Positions 10,816 to 22,380 of a stretch of 64,000 nt of DNA are shown piece by piece (position 1 is the first letter of the stretch; each line of letters starts with the position of its first letter). A program made the translations under genes and the position numbers. This DNA comes from Limnephilus marmoratus (Eukaryota > Arthropoda > Insecta > Trichoptera > Limnephilidae), in NCBI GenBank assembly GCA_917880885.1, contig OU862928.1:37250962-37314961 (forward strand). The letters run 5' to 3'. The notes beneath the pieces were generated by a model. That model saw nothing but the letters and a program-made list of their open reading frames with translations. It ran no database searches and had not been told where the DNA came from.

Positions 10816-11690
10816 TCTCGAGTTTTTGTCTCAAACTGGACGCTTTCGTGTGTCTTTTCGGTTCAGAAGCTAAGAGTTAAGTGAGTGCTTATCAATTCTT
10901 TTGTCTAGAACGGAGTACCCGGGTTGAAGGTGATTGATAGTGGAGGGGGTAGGGGGCGGGGCCGGCAGTATCAGGCGGTATCAACCGATCAAAAATATGA
11001 ACGGAATCTTGCTACTACAGTGGACATTATACAGGGTGTTAAGCGACATACTTTACTTATTTTAGCCAGTAATTCCTGATATTGTTTGGAGTAAAAAATG
11101 TGAATGAAATTTTGGCTACGGTGACATTTTTCGCGGGTTTTTTTTCATCAAACACTTTTAAAAAATCAGTAGATATTGAAGAGCTAGGGGGCTGGGTGGG
11201 AGGTGACACGTGAAAGAAAAGAAATAGATTTTGAAAAAAAAGAATTGTGAAAAAGAACATCAAAGGAGAACAAAATTTCTATCATATTTTTTTCTCTAAA
11301 TAATATCAGAAATCACTAGAAGTAAGTCAACCCTTAACGTCCAATATAGTCAATAAAATCGTACAAGAGGTTGGGAGAAGGTTAAGTTGGCCTCTGACAC
11401 GTTAAGCCTCTTAAATCCTTCTCTCCTCCAAAAGGTCCTATATACAACATCCCCAAATATGACAGAGGCCTTGAAGGAAATTGTATCCTACTTGGATATA
11501 ATGTTTAAAAAAAATCGAAATGTGCAATCCACGTGATATCAGTGAAACCTTCGGAAAACTAAAGTAGACAAGAGTGGGAGGCCACGAAGCACTTTTTTTA
11601 TCAATGTGAACGATGATTTTTTCATATTTATGCCGTCGGATTCCAGTGCACCTTTTCCTACTAAAAAACATTTGATCATCTTATTACTAT
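10816..11690. other. Intergenic, no supported gene
   Basis: A GC-richer strip at 10900-10990 (GGAGGGGGTAGGGGGCGGGG) and otherwise AT-rich DNA. The ORFs at 11057-11263 and 11438-11671 carry no motif. Confidence 0.4.
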
Positions 11691-11694
11691 TATG

Positions 11695-11945
11695 ATTTCT
11701 TCTTCGGAGTCGATAGATGTCGCTTTGTTTTGTGTTTTCTTTTGCCTGTTCATTTTGGAGTGGTTTGAAAACTGGATATTGATTTTAGAAAAATTAAATT
11801 AAAATTGCATTTCGTAGGATTCGATCCCTGGTCGGCTGAATGTCTGCAAAATTTCGGCAGGCGCTTTTTACCACTACACTAAATGGGACTTGTGTGGGAC
11901 CGTGGATTTATCGTATTATATTAGAACCGAGTACATAGCGTAGAG
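11695..11945 (+). mobile_element. Element family D, copy 2, with tRNA-like block
   Basis: TTCTTCGGAGTCGATAGATG followed by GTGTTTTCTTTTGCCTGTT matches 6822-6880. The tRNA-like block at 11817-11885 has, on the minus strand, TAGTGTAGTGGTAAAAAGC (A box) and GGGATCGAATCC (B box). Confidence 0.55.
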
Positions 11946-12139
11946 AGTGTGGCGAACCCATTGCTCCGGGAGTGGAAACACAAACCTGCAATAGCCATTC
12001 CAAGCCAAGGTGTGAGCTACCATCCTCAGGCTGAATGTCCTGGGGAACAGTGTCACGAACGGTGCCTCCGAGAAACAAGGTCGCATCTGGGAGTATTTAG
12101 ACCGTACTTACGTAGGAGTGAAGAGAAGAAATGTGGCCA

Positions 12140-12405
12140 TTTCTGTGAACTCTTTTTCTATGGGGCCTTTAGGGATTCAAGCAAGAGTGAAGAGGAGAGA
12201 TGAAGTATTCTTCCCTCCTGGGGCCCTCGGGAAACCAGTATGAAGTGGACTCTTCCCTTGTGGGGCCTTTAAGGAACCAAGGGGAGGTGGACTCTCCGTC
12301 GTGGAACCTTCGGGGAACTAAGGAGTGGAGAGGAGAGATGAAGCCCTCTTCCGTCGTGGGGCCTTCAAGGAACCAAGGAGGAGTGAAGAGGGGAAATAAG
12401 ACCTG
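12140..12405. repeat. Degenerate minisatellite, about 40-50 bp unit
   Basis: The motif TGGGGCCTTTAAGGAACCAAG and variants (GGGGCCCTCGGGAAACCAG, TGGAACCTTCGGGGAACTAA, TGGGGCCTTCAAGGAACCAA) repeats with AGTGAAGAGGAGAGATGAAG-like spacers. The small ORFs on both strands are by-products of the repeat. Confidence 0.65.
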
Positions 12406-12984
12406 GGAATACACACTGTCGAACCAGAAGATATAGCTTCATTTCCATTGACAATCCTGGTGAACTTCATAAAAGGGACTGGGTTACTGTCAAAGGAATG
12501 AGGTAAAATGGGAGATGGCTCAATGGGTCTATGGCCTAAGTGCTCAGGGGAACTGTATATATGTAAACCGTCTCCGCTTAATTAAAAAAAAAATAAATAA
12601 ATAAAAAACCGAGTACCGGTTGTTGGATGTTGTGATTGTCCTATTTTATATTTAAATTCATGTAGCACTGAACACTTACTTATTATTTATTTTAATCTCG
12701 ATGTGTAGAGCCCTTTATCGTAAACTTTCGCGTCTATGCCACCTCTTACTAACAGATCGCCATAAAATCTCTTGTCTAAAATCTCTTTGTCTGTGGCGCA
12801 TAAAACTTTCTCTTTCTGTGTCTATAAAATGGCGTGTTTTGACTCTGCTTGTCATTCTACATTTTCAATCTTACAAACAGTCTTTTGCTATTGTTATCAT
12901 TCTCGATTCGCTTAAACTCTGCTTGTTTAAGTGTAAATCAAACCATCTTTCACTTCTGTAACGAATAAAATTTAAAAAATGTTG

Positions 12985-13115
12985 CTTATCTTATTCTCTC
13001 GCAGGCTAAATCCTATAGATGTGTATTTGTCTCTTTTTAATGTCGCTCATGTCATCGAGTTTCAAATCACAGCGGTGCCAAAATTTTTTCACTTCAAAAA
13101 TTAAAACGTGATAAA
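12985..13115 (+). mobile_element. Element family D, 3' part, copy 3
   Basis: ATTCTCTCGCAGGCTAAATC, then TTTTTAATGTCGCTCAT and TTTTTTCACTTCAAAAATT. It gives the uninterrupted reference for the split copy at 6786-7590. Confidence 0.6.
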
Positions 13116-13119
13116 ATAA

Positions 13120-13635
13120 TATTGCTTTTCGTGTTTATGTAAGCATTATTGACACTGCGCATTCTGGGATAAGTGGAAAACCCAAAAGCATTTATCTTAT
13201 TCACGAGAACCCTTTTATATTGCACCCGACATCTTTTCAGATGAAAAAGATAATTTATGCGTTTTTCTACCCGGCTTTATGGAAATAACGAATGGGTTTG
13301 TATCAAATGTAAATTGATACCGGAATAATGTATGGTTACCCCATTTTGCAAGTTTTTCACATACATAACATTACTAAGGAGATGAAAATAAGTAAATACG
13401 TGGTGAATGAAATTCTTAAGTGGAAAGCAGCAAATCTGTCTAAAGATATTATTTCATATCATCAATATTGTAAAGCTTTTCTGTTTGAAATATTTAAGCG
13501 ACGGAATTCCGAATTTCTACCGTATTATAATTTATTTCTCTTGAACACTTTAAGTTTTTAAGTTTCTAAAAAATGTGTTATTTTTTAAGATATCATCTTT
13601 ACATTTGTCTCGCCGTAACGGTTATTATATGAAAC
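13120..13635. other. AT-rich spacer
   Basis: The ORF at 13328-13561 has no motif. Nothing else recognised. Confidence 0.4.
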
Positions 13636-13639
13636 CAGC

Positions 13640-14165
13640 TGAAATGAAAGCGACCCACGTTGCTGTGGCTAACGAAATACAATGCCATATATATGCCATA
13701 CATACCCAAGCTTTAAAATCACACCGCCATCTGTTAATTTGCATACCTCCATTTTTCTTATTATAGCGAGTTCCCGGCATGCGTTTTATGCCATTTAATA
13801 AAGAAATTATTTCTCCCTGCGTGTCCTTTCCCATTCGTTCCGTTCCCCTTCCTTTCCCGCGTCCCCTACACCTCTCACGTTCCCACTTCGTCTTCCCTCT
13901 CCCCACTCCTTTCCCGTCCCGCGAATCCCCCTCCCAAGTTCCCCTACCCCTACCTGAGTTCCCCTAGCCCGAGTCCCGGTACATTCAGTTTTCAAACAGC
14001 TCGTGTGCCACCTATTGCAATTTTTTTTTACAAACTTCATAATGCCAGAGCTAACCTTATATATAAACCTTCGCGGGCATGCACACAACAAATCCCCAAA
14101 GTTTGAAGGAAATAGGTAAAGTCGTTCGAAAGTTATGCGCGTACATACAAATGAGTAGTTACATA
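13640..14165 (+). repeat. Repeats A and B joined head to tail
   Basis: A family A start (CACGTTGCTGTGGCTAACGA, 13652 on) runs into a complete family B copy from about 13767: TTCCCGGCATGCGTTT, CTCCCTGCGTGTCCTTTCCC, pyrimidine core to 13980, TTTTCAAACAGCTCGTGTGC and AAGTTATGCGCGTACATACA, followed by ATAGATAG. Confidence 0.7.
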
Positions 14166-14169
14166 GATA

Positions 14170-14890
14170 GAAAATAGATAAATTCCCTCAATAGAAAAAA
14201 ATCGCAAAGTATGCTCAGAAAATTATTATAAACACTTTTTTGCTGATATCCACTAGAGCGATTTTTTCCATATGTTGGCGCCATTTTAAATGTCTCCGAT
14301 TGCTTTTCGGATAAAAAAAGCAATTACCTCTTGATTCGGCAAAAAAATCAAAATTTATATATTTGTAGCTCCCACGTTTATTATTTTGGACTTAAAACGA
14401 AGTTATTGACATTTTTTATCTATTGTGACTATAGATTTTGCAAATCCGGACTTTGTAGACTATTTTATAACGATGTAAAAAATAATATTATTAAATATTT
14501 TTTTCACGCAGAATTCCAACGGTTTACGGTTAAAATTAAGTCCCTTTTCCATAGAAATAACATTGCATTATCAAATATACCACAGACAATACACAGAAAT
14601 CGAAAATATTCTATGTTGACTCGAATAAGTACCTCTCACGGCAGTTTCAAAGCAAGAAACACGCAGGATTCACGCGCTTATAATCTTTACGATTTTTTTA
14701 TATTTTTTTTTTATAAAACCTACAAATATAAGAGAAACCCTTAAATACCGGGTAATCCATTGGCCATTTAAAACTATAATATTTTTTTATATCTTTATGT
14801 TAAAATCCGAAGGTATGATTTTTTTTATGTTGTCGAAAAATTTTTAAAATGATCTTCTGAAAATCTCGAGCAAACAGAGAAAAGGGCTTT
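14170..14890. other. AT-rich spacer; ORF 14331-14744 judged random
   Basis: A 137-codon open frame with a non-ATG start, rich in F, Y, K and N, and with no family motif. It looks like chance in AT-rich DNA. Confidence 0.5.
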
Positions 14891-14896
14891 AAAAGC

Positions 14897-15090
14897 GAAT
14901 AGGATACGAACCCCCGCCTGTCCGCTGAGATCAGGCACCTTGCCCACTGCGCTATGGAAGGCACGCGCCGAGGTGCGAATTTACAGCATTATATTAGAAC
15001 CGAATATTTGTGTAGAACTGATTTGTGACGCATTTCCATTTCACCCGTATTTCAAGTCACTTACAATGAAGTATTCACTTCAAAAAATTA
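14897..15090. mobile_element. tRNA-like block plus tail of element D
   Basis: On the minus strand, the B-box-like GGGGGTTCGTATCC and the A-box-like TAGCGCAGTGGGCAAGGTGC lie at 14908-14965. The plus-strand continuation GGCACGCGCCGAGGTGCGAA and TGACGCATTTCCATTTCACC matches 25400-25490. Confidence 0.6.
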
Positions 15091-15094
15091 TCAA

Positions 15095-15690
15095 GCCAAA
15101 AACTCTGTAAAATACCAATCTATAAACATTTGGAAACTTAGATAAATTACAGGCTTCGTTTTTTCCGAAACGTGGCTCGGTTACATACGCGGAAGCCTTC
15201 AGCATACATTGGGGGATGAATCTCATCTTCTTCTGAAATCTTCTAAATAAATAGTAGAACCTTCGTCGACAAGATAAATGTGTCCAATGAAATATGTTAA
15301 ATCCGCCGGAGACCGTTTGAATTATGTATGCAATTTTAGCGAGCATTCTCTGGAGACATGTTTTTCTGCCACGTGGGTACACGTGCAATGGGACATTTAT
15401 CTTACTCTGTGATACATTATTTGTTTTCAAATGTGGTTTACTGGAAACGGAATATATCCAAAGAGGAAAACTTTTGTCAATGACTGAATATTACAATTTC
15501 AGGTTTTACTTAGATTTGTTATTTCAAAAATAAATTTAAATATTCATTCTGGACTTTGAAAAAGAGTCAATAGATGTCGCACATTAAAATGAAAAATTGA
15601 TATATTTATCCAAGACACTATCTAGATAGCATTTATTTCTGATGGAATCTTGCAATCATAGATAAAAAGAATTATATTATTTACTATAAA
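15095..15690. other. Intergenic, no supported gene
   Basis: Overlapping antisense ORFs 15080-15430 and 15324-15533 without motifs. 15550-15580 resembles the AATAGATGTCGC piece of element D. Confidence 0.4.
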
Positions 15691-15691
15691 A

Positions 15692-16005
15692 CTAGCTGGT
15701 ACCCGGCATGCGTTGCTATGCCATTTAATAAATAAATTATTGCTCCCTGCGTGTCCTTTCCCATTCGTCCCATTCCCCTTCCCCTTCTTCTCCTGCGTCC
15801 CCTTCCCCTCTCGCGTTCCCACTCCGTCTCCCCAACCTTCCCTCTCCCCACTCCACTCCCCCTCTTCACCCGTCCCGTGAACCCGCCTCCCGAGTTCCCC
15901 TCCCCCCTCCCCGGTCCCACTCCCCCCTCCCAGGTTCCCCTCCCCCTCCCTGGTTCCCCTCCCCACCTCCCGCGAACCCCCCACCCGAGTTCCCCTCCCC
16001 CTTCT
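15692..16005 (+). repeat. Repeat family B, 5' part
   Basis: ACTAGCTGGTACCCGGCATG, TGCTATGCCATTTAATAAAT, then a pyrimidine core with repeated CGAGTTCCCCTCCCCC. The normal 3' half is missing; the heptamer satellite starts exactly where the core ends. Confidence 0.75.
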
Positions 16006-16752
16006 TAGAAGATAGAAGATAGAAGATAGAAGATAGAAGATAGAAGATAGAAGATAGAAGATAGAAGATAGAAGATAGAAGATAGAAGATAGAAGATAGA
16101 AGATAGAAGATAGAAGATAGAAGATAGAAGATAGAAGATAGAAGATAGAAGATAGAAGATAGAAGATAGAAGATAGAAGATAGAAGATAGAAGATAGAAG
16201 ATAGAAGATAGAAGATAGAAGATAGAAGATAGAAGATAGAAGATAGAAGATAGAAGATAGAAGATAGAAGATAGAAGATAGAAGATAGAAGATAGAAGAT
16301 AGAAGATAGAAGATAGAAGATAGAAGATAGAAGATAGAAGATAGAAGATAGAAGATAGAAGATAGAAGATAGAAGATAGAAGATAGAAGATAGAAGATAG
16401 AAGATAGAAGATAGAAGATAGAAGATAGAAGATAGAAGATAGAAGATAGAAGATAGAAGATAGAAGATAGAAGATAGAAGATAGAAGATAGAAGATAGAA
16501 GATAGAAGATAGAAGATAGAAGATAGAAGATAGAAGATAGAAGATAGAAGATAGAAGATAGAAGATAGAAGATAGAAGATAGAAGATAGAAGATAGAAGA
16601 TAGAAGATAGAAGATAGAAGATAGAAGATAGAAGATAGAAGATAGAAGATAGAAGATAGAAGATAGAAGATAGAAGATAGAAGATAGAAGATAGAAGATA
16701 GAAGATAGAAGATAGAAGATAGAAGATAGAAGATAGAAGATAGAAGATAGAT
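16006..16752. repeat. Heptamer satellite (AGAAGAT)n, about 106 copies
   Basis: An essentially uninterrupted 7-bp repeat for about 745 bases, ending in ATAGATAGATTT. No variant unit was seen by eye. The frame rotates every unit, so no long ORF exists. The copy number may be limited by assembly. Confidence 0.95.
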
Positions 16753-16754
16753 AG

Positions 16755-16880
16755 ATTTATAATTTATAATATTATAAAGGTTTGTATGGATGGATGGATG
16801 TATGTGTGTTTGTTACTCTTTCACGCAACCTTTCCGCCGAGTTCATTTTAATGAATTCTGAAGAACGTGTTACTGATATT
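16755..16880 (-). repeat. Interspersed repeat 3' end (GAAAGAGTAACAAACA type)
   Basis: On the minus strand, GTGAAAGAGTAACAAACACA and CATCCATCCATCCATACAAA match 24265-24330. It is a short fragment of an older repeat. Confidence 0.5.
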
Positions 16881-17107
16881 TTAGATGTTTCTAAATGAAT
16901 ACCTCCTAAAGTTATTAATTCATCGTCTAGAAAAATAAAATCTGGTGCTCACCGCTAACTTTAGTTGTACAACGTATTACAATTTTTTAAAGACGTTGTA
17001 CGTTAAAAAAAATTATGGCAACGTACTGTTTCTATTAATCTAAAATGAAAAATAACTCACAACCCTTATGAGGCATGGGAATAAAAATGACAATTCAATT
17101 ACGAATT

Positions 17108-17285
17108 CGCCGAAATAAATTAAATTGTGAGCCTCGGGCAAATCCCCAATAAACGCGGTTGTCTCGCCTTAACCACTCGGACCCAAAAGCTTGTTTTCAA
17201 GCTATCTACAACATTACCAGACATTTTTAATAACGTATGAGGCGTACCTGACTTTTTAAATTCTACTTAAGATGAATATATACCC
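17108..17285 (-). repeat. tRNA-related repeat G, copy 1
   Basis: Minus strand GTCCGAGTGGTTAAGGCGA resembles the A-box region of a tRNA-Ser or tRNA-Leu. The adjoining plus-strand sequence AAGCTTGTTTTCAAGCTATC...CAACATTACCAG is shared with 28213-28330. Confidence 0.5.
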
Positions 17286-17289
17286 GAAA

Positions 17290-18020
17290 TCCTATTTAGG
17301 TGCTATTTTGATTAATCTTTACGACGAATCGGCTTACAGTATGAAAATCAAAAAATATGCTACGGATAAATCGAAGCTTTTACTAGCTTTTCTATGTATT
17401 GGAATTACAATAAAATTATTATTTACGTAACAAAAAATATAAGCGTAAACCACCAAAAAAAATGTTTTTCATGACTTAACTATGAAGTAATACAAGAAAC
17501 AATTTTTTAAAATATCCCTTTATGGCTAAGACTATTTTTGAGGTTTTCCATTTTCTAACTTATTTTCGTTCTCATAAAATTATGCACAAAATAAATAAAA
17601 ACCACTTTTTCGCTTACTAGCCTCGTGCAAAAAGACGCTCGATTTTAAAATTTTGCAGGCATGAGATTCGAAATATTTCTAGCGTTTATATTCCTCTTAA
17701 GATATTTGCCAAAAGATTTTTGCTCCATTTTAAACGAGTCGTGTTTTACTAAATATTTTCAAAATTTTCCATAAATTATTTTCGTTTCTTAATATCAGCG
17801 CGCTCCCTTTAGCATTCGTATTTACATGTCTCCCTTTCAAACCGTCTTATTCATCTTCTTTTTTAACGCTTACTACGGAGCCTTAATATCAATTTTAAAG
17901 CCCAACAATCTTCACAAGTAATAAAAATAAAGTTCATCCGCCAACTCTACGTGTGACGATCTATTTTCAGCAGACTTTTTGCACCGACCTGGCACAACGT
18001 AAGTTAAGGCTCCGCGGGGC
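17290..18020. other. AT-rich intergenic
   Basis: No gene recognised. Its 3' edge is GC-rich (CGCGGGGCGGGCGCG, about 18013) and is followed by TATATAAA at 18037. Confidence 0.4.
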
Positions 18021-18050
18021 GGGCGCGTGAGAGCCTTATATAAACTACGT
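18000..18050 (+). promoter_or_regulatory. GC box plus TATA-like sequence (weak)
   Basis: TATATAAA about 20 bases after a GC-rich block. The downstream 18027-18608 frame runs into SINE sequence, so no real gene is shown. It may be a chance match. Confidence 0.2.
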
Positions 18051-18164
18051 GTACGCTGTCGGAATAATAATGGTAAAGGGGGACACGTAAGCAGTAGCCG
18101 CCCCCTCCCCCCTGCCTGCGCCCCTTCTAATAATGCTGCAGTCTACGGCCACAGGAAACGACAA

Positions 18165-18188
18165 AAGCCTTCTAAAAAAAGAAGGCTT
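18165..18188. repeat. 8-bp stem hairpin with A-rich loop
   Basis: AAGCCTTC and GAAGGCTT flank TAAAAAAA. Confidence 0.6.
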
Positions 18189-18337
18189 CGACGGTTCATC
18201 GAAAAATGTCGTGATTTTTCGTTTTCTAGAACCATGTTACTATTATTTATAATGTATTTGAATACATCGATCGTCCAGTCAGTTAGTCAGACATCTCCAA
18301 ATACTGTGTTTTCAGACCATGAGGAAAGCAATATTCG

Positions 18338-18664
18338 ATTTTTTTTATGTGAATTGTTTTTTCCAGCTGCTCCCGTCTCCCGTCAATTGGGGTATTTTTT
18401 GAGGCTGAAGTTAGTGGGAAATTTGGGAGGCGGGTATGGGTACCGCCGCCCTGGAAACCATTTATTGGATAACCAACACCTCCGCCATAGGTCAACCCAA
18501 GTATTTCGCTATGTTTGTTGCCCGGGGTTCATGGGGTTAGATTTTTCGGGTCTTGGCGGCATATGTCCACCAGTTTCATGGCAGGCCGGATCGGGAGAGA
18601 ATGGTTGAGGGATTCCCTTTGACTTCTCCAGCCGTACTCTCTCGAAACATCGCCTTGGAAGGGA
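18338..18664 (+). mobile_element. SINE C fragment abutting SINE E 5' part
   Basis: 18338-18419 has CAGCTGCTCCCGTCTCC and AATTGGGGTATTTTTTGAGG of a minus-oriented SINE C. From 18419 a plus-oriented SINE E begins (AATTTGGGAGGCGGGTATGG) and runs to GGGATGGAACTAAC, where the RTE-type LINE tail starts. The ORF 18027-18608 reads through both and is not a gene. Confidence 0.7.
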
Positions 18665-18667
18665 TGG

Positions 18668-19265
18668 AACTAACTAACTAACCATCACGCCATTTCCCCG
18701 CAGGGGTAGGCAGGACGGACCGCCAAACAACTCGATCTTGGCACACACTCCTTGTCTCGTTCACATTCATACATCGTCTCATACATGCTCTTCTATTATT
18801 CTGATTTTTGGCATGGCCCGACTCAAGTATCTGATTCACTTGATCGTGCCATGTCTTCCTCGGGCTTCCTCGACTTCTTCTACCATCCATATTTGCGTCA
18901 TAGATATATTTTCTTTATATTCATTTCCTCATTCATTCGATCGACATGCCCAAACCATCTGAGGGTCCCTTTCTTAATCTTACTAATTACGCTTACATCA
19001 GCCTTGCATTCTTCGCGGATCTCCACATTTCTCACACAATCGTTCATGGTTTTACCACACATGCGCCTCAGGGATCTCATCATTCAGTCTACTTTCATCC
19101 TTCTTCTACCTTCTTCCATGCCTCACTGCCATACATCAGGGTAGGTACCAGCACTCCATTGTGGTCAATTTTTTGTTAGCGTACAGTCATCCATTAATGG
19201 AGTTACCCGTATTTACACTTATTTCAACATTTCTATCATCCCATCTCTCGTTAACATACTTCCCG
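18668..19265 (-). mobile_element. RTE-type LINE, RT C-terminal end
   Basis: Minus-strand translation: SLRRMCGKTMNDCVRN and REECKADVSVISKIKKG, then LRWFGHVDRMNEE and, in another frame, MDGRRSRGSPRKTWHDQV and RACMRRCMNVNETRSVCQDR. These blocks are typical of the C-terminal end of arthropod RTE-like endonuclease/reverse-transcriptase proteins. One frame change lies near 18890. The 3' end is a GTTAGTTAGTTAG tail (plus 18668-18682), as in RTE elements. It is 5'-truncated and lies between two SINE E copies. Confidence 0.8.
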
Positions 19266-19295
19266 TGCACACAAACTCATCCACCTGCTTCAATT

Positions 19296-19620
19296 ATTGG
19301 GATTGGTGCGGCCGGGTTTATAGGTTGAGGTATGTCCAGATTTTGACGGTGGATACGTGTGCCCACCAACCACATGGCAGGCCGGATCGGGAGAGACAGA
19401 TTGAGCGAGACCTTTTGATCTCTTCAGCAGGATTCTCTCGGAACATCGCCTTACCGCAGTGAGAGGGATAGATTTATATGTCCGTTACTCCGACACCAAG
19501 ATTCACAACTTTTTCCATCCCAGAACTTTTTCTCCTTCCTTTCCTAAAAAGGCCCTCCACACAGCATCCCCAAAGATGTCTACCCCAAAGATACTTAAGG
19601 GAATATTTTTTTCTCAAACC
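19296..19620 (+). mobile_element. SINE family E, copy lacking its 5' end
   Basis: GCGGCCGGGTTTATAGGTTG, CATGGCAGGCCGGATCGGG, TTCTCTCGGAACATCGCCTT and CCACACAGCATCCCCAAAGA in SINE E order. Confidence 0.75.
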
Positions 19621-20093
19621 ATTTTGCGCACTGTTTTCGTACGCTCTCTTTCAAACAACACGATATCAAGGTTACGTAAATTGACTTATAAGCAAGCATT
19701 TTTTTTCAAAATGAATTATTCAACTTAGCACATCGTATTAATTTATAATTTATAATTTTATTTATCTTAAAAAATGGAACATGTTACAGTGTTACTTTTC
19801 CTCCATTAAAAGCATTTGCTTGTGGATGGAGGAGCTTGTGGATATATTTTAAATATGTACAATTTATACAGTCAGGTGTTTCACATAATATATACACAGA
19901 TTCACAGTTAATATACTGTTAATACACCGTTAAAACACAGTTTAATCATATCGCAATCAAGATCCTTTAACTAAAAGATAAAATCATCCACATGTATTCA
20001 GGAATAAGTAAAATAGGTATAATTTTTAGTGTGACATTCATGTGGTGATGAGGGAAGCAGCAATTTTCCCATTGGTGATTTCTCTAAAATGTT

Positions 20094-21640
20094 TTTTATT
20101 TTATTTTATTTATTTTTTATTTTAAATACATAAACGGCTATACTGCCTTTTATAAATAAACATATAATAGAGTACAAAAGTAAGAAAAATAATATCATTA
20201 CATAATAGTAGATTTAAACTTAAAAATAACATACAATTATTTTGTGTATCACAACAAAAAAGAACAATGAGAAATATCATAATTTCATTTCAACATATCC
20301 ATATTGCGTATATAAAGTTACATTATGGAAACATAATTTTTGAGTGCATGTTTATATTGCACTAATTTAAAAAATAAATGTCGCCGATGTTAGCATATTC
20401 ATTTCCCAAAATGTGTAATCGACTGATTGGTGAGTAATAATGTGATAATGTATGTGTGTTATTATAGTAGAACGGTAGAGTCAGTCTATTGTTAGCGCGA
20501 CCAGGGCAATGTAATCGTATTAGTTCTATTAAATCAGGGGTATCCAGGACCGAGTGAATTATTTTATATAATATTAATAAATCACATATTTTTCTGCGAT
20601 CTGATAAATTTACGAGATTAGTCCGTTTAATAACAAATCATAGTCCACGGATTCTCTTGGAATACCTAATTTAAAATTAATATACCTAAGGAATCTATGC
20701 TGGACTTTTTCAAACGCTTGAATATGGATATTGTTATGTGGAGCCCAAATCGTAGAGTTATATTCTAAAATGCTTCTCACTAGCGTTATGTATAAAATGC
20801 GAATAGTATCAATGTTACAAAATTGTTTGGTTATTCTAATAATAAATCCTAAAATCTTCATTGTTCTATTAATAATATTAGATATATGGCTAATAAATGT
20901 AAGTTTTGAGTTAAAAATAATACCTAGATCATTTATTGTTTCTACTGAGTTTATTATAATTTTTTCAAGATTGTATTCATAAATGATCGGTTTCTTTATT
21001 TTATAAAATCTTATTATTTGACATTTACTAATGTTAAGTGCCAGTTTATTGCATATACACCAATTAAACAAGTTGTTTAAATTTTTTTGTAAAATTATGG
21101 CATCAGAAATATTTGTAATTTTTTTATATAATTTTCAAATCATCAGCAAATAACAGGATATCAACACCGGAAAAAACTTCTACAATGTCATTAATAAATA
21201 AAATAAACAGTTTTGGTCCTAAATGGGAGCCCTGTGGCACACCAATAGTGGCAGAAAAGGCATCCGATATTACGTCATTTAACTTAACAAACAGTTGCCT
21301 ATTTGTTAAATAACTCTCTACCCATTTAAGAAAGTTCCCGGTTATACCCATACTCCTTAATTTATTTATCAATATTTTATGACAAACTTTATCGAACGCC
21401 TTGCTGAAGTCAGTATATATCGAATCTACTTGACATTTATCTGCAAAGGCATTCGCTATAAAGTTTTTTTGATGGAGTTCAACAATTGTACTTTGTCATT
21501 AATGCTTCTGAGTTCTACTGGAAGGTTATTAAAGAAGTATTTTCCTTGGTGTGTATAATGGTGTAGGGCAAAAGACGTGTTTAGTTTGGGGCATACAAGT
21601 GTATGTGTATTATATGGTAAGCCTCTTCAAACATTAGTTC
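20094..21640 (-). pseudogene. CR1-like LINE reverse transcriptase remnant, plus a second LINE fragment
   Basis: On the minus strand from about 21440 the frame reads YTDFSKAFDKVCHKIL, TIGVPQGSHLGPKLF and the catalytic LLFADDLKI (about 21150). A one-base frame change near 21120 is followed by NWCICNKLALNISKCQ, NDLGIIFNSKLTFISHI and SILEYNSTIWAPHNN. It ends in an AAATAAAATAAAAT tail (plus 20094-20115). The catalytic Asp pair is kept, but the frame is broken. Further upstream (21450-21640) the minus strand encodes SFALHHYTHQGKYFFNNLP, which belongs at the extreme C-terminus of another LINE, so two fragments are joined in an unnatural order. Confidence 0.8.
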
Positions 21641-21649
21641 AAAAGAAAC

Positions 21650-22005
21650 AACGGAATTCGAAAGGTTAAAAAATATAACATTTAAAAAAATACACGTTTA
21701 TAATACATCTCACATACTACAGTTGGTAAATGTTACCCCACATCAAAGAAACTGGAGTTAGCCAAAATGAATGTTTGAAGTTTAAAACATTAATTTAATC
21801 CAGTCGACACTCCGAGGTAGCTGGGAAATGTTGAGATGTTCATTACAAGGTAGGAAGAGAAAAAAAATCTAAAATTAAATCGTAGAATTAATAGAAAACC
21901 GTTATAATGTTAGGGTGGCAGAGCTAAATTATCGTTACTTTGCTATCTACAGCTAAAAAGATCTTCGAATGAATTCTAACATAAACATAAATATGATTTA
22001 CAGGG
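21650..22005. other. Spacer, no feature
   Basis: AT-rich, with no motif found on either strand. Confidence 0.4.
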
Positions 22006-22009
22006 CCCG

Positions 22010-22182
22010 CAGATACTTTAGTAGTACACAACTGCTAACCCTGTACAAATCACAAGTGCGCCCCACGGTGGAATTTGGAAGCCACCTCTTTATAACACTC
22101 CTCCAAAATTCCTGAAAAATACCCTCGACTCTATGCAGAAACGTGTAGTCCGTTTGACAGATTCTCCCATCTTAATAGACGG
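22010..22182 (+). mobile_element. LINE fragment (LYKSQVRPTVEFGSH type)
   Basis: Translation gives RARRYFSSTQLLTLYKSQ, then VRPTVEFGSHLF, typical of the RT thumb/C-terminal region of a Jockey/R1-superclade LINE. It is cut at 22183 by the T-run of a minus-oriented SINE E. Confidence 0.7.
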
Positions 22183-22352
22183 ATTTTTTTTACATGAGCT
22201 CCACACAGGAGGCCCTGAGGGAAATTATTTCGCATGTCATCTTTGAGGATGCTGTGTGGAGGGTTTTTTTAAGGAAAGGAAGGAGAGGAGAGTTCTGGGA
22301 AGGAAAAGGGTTTAAGGGGTGGGTAGGAATCTGAGGTTCAGTATGTCCTGGT
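22183..22352 (-). mobile_element. SINE E 3' end between two inverted LINE pieces
   Basis: T-run, ACATGAGCTCCACACAGGAG, GGATGCTGTGTGGAGGGTTT and AAGGGGTGGGTAGGAATCTG. Confidence 0.75.
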
Positions 22353-22380
22353 CATCCGCCTGTGTTGGCGTATTTCCCGA

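Noticed and set aside
14331..14744. 137-codon ORF
   Set aside because: Non-ATG start, AT-driven composition and no motif; expected by chance in such DNA.
18027..18608. 193-codon ORF after a TATA-like box
   Set aside because: It runs into SINE C and SINE E sequence; the first 100 codons have no recognisable domain.
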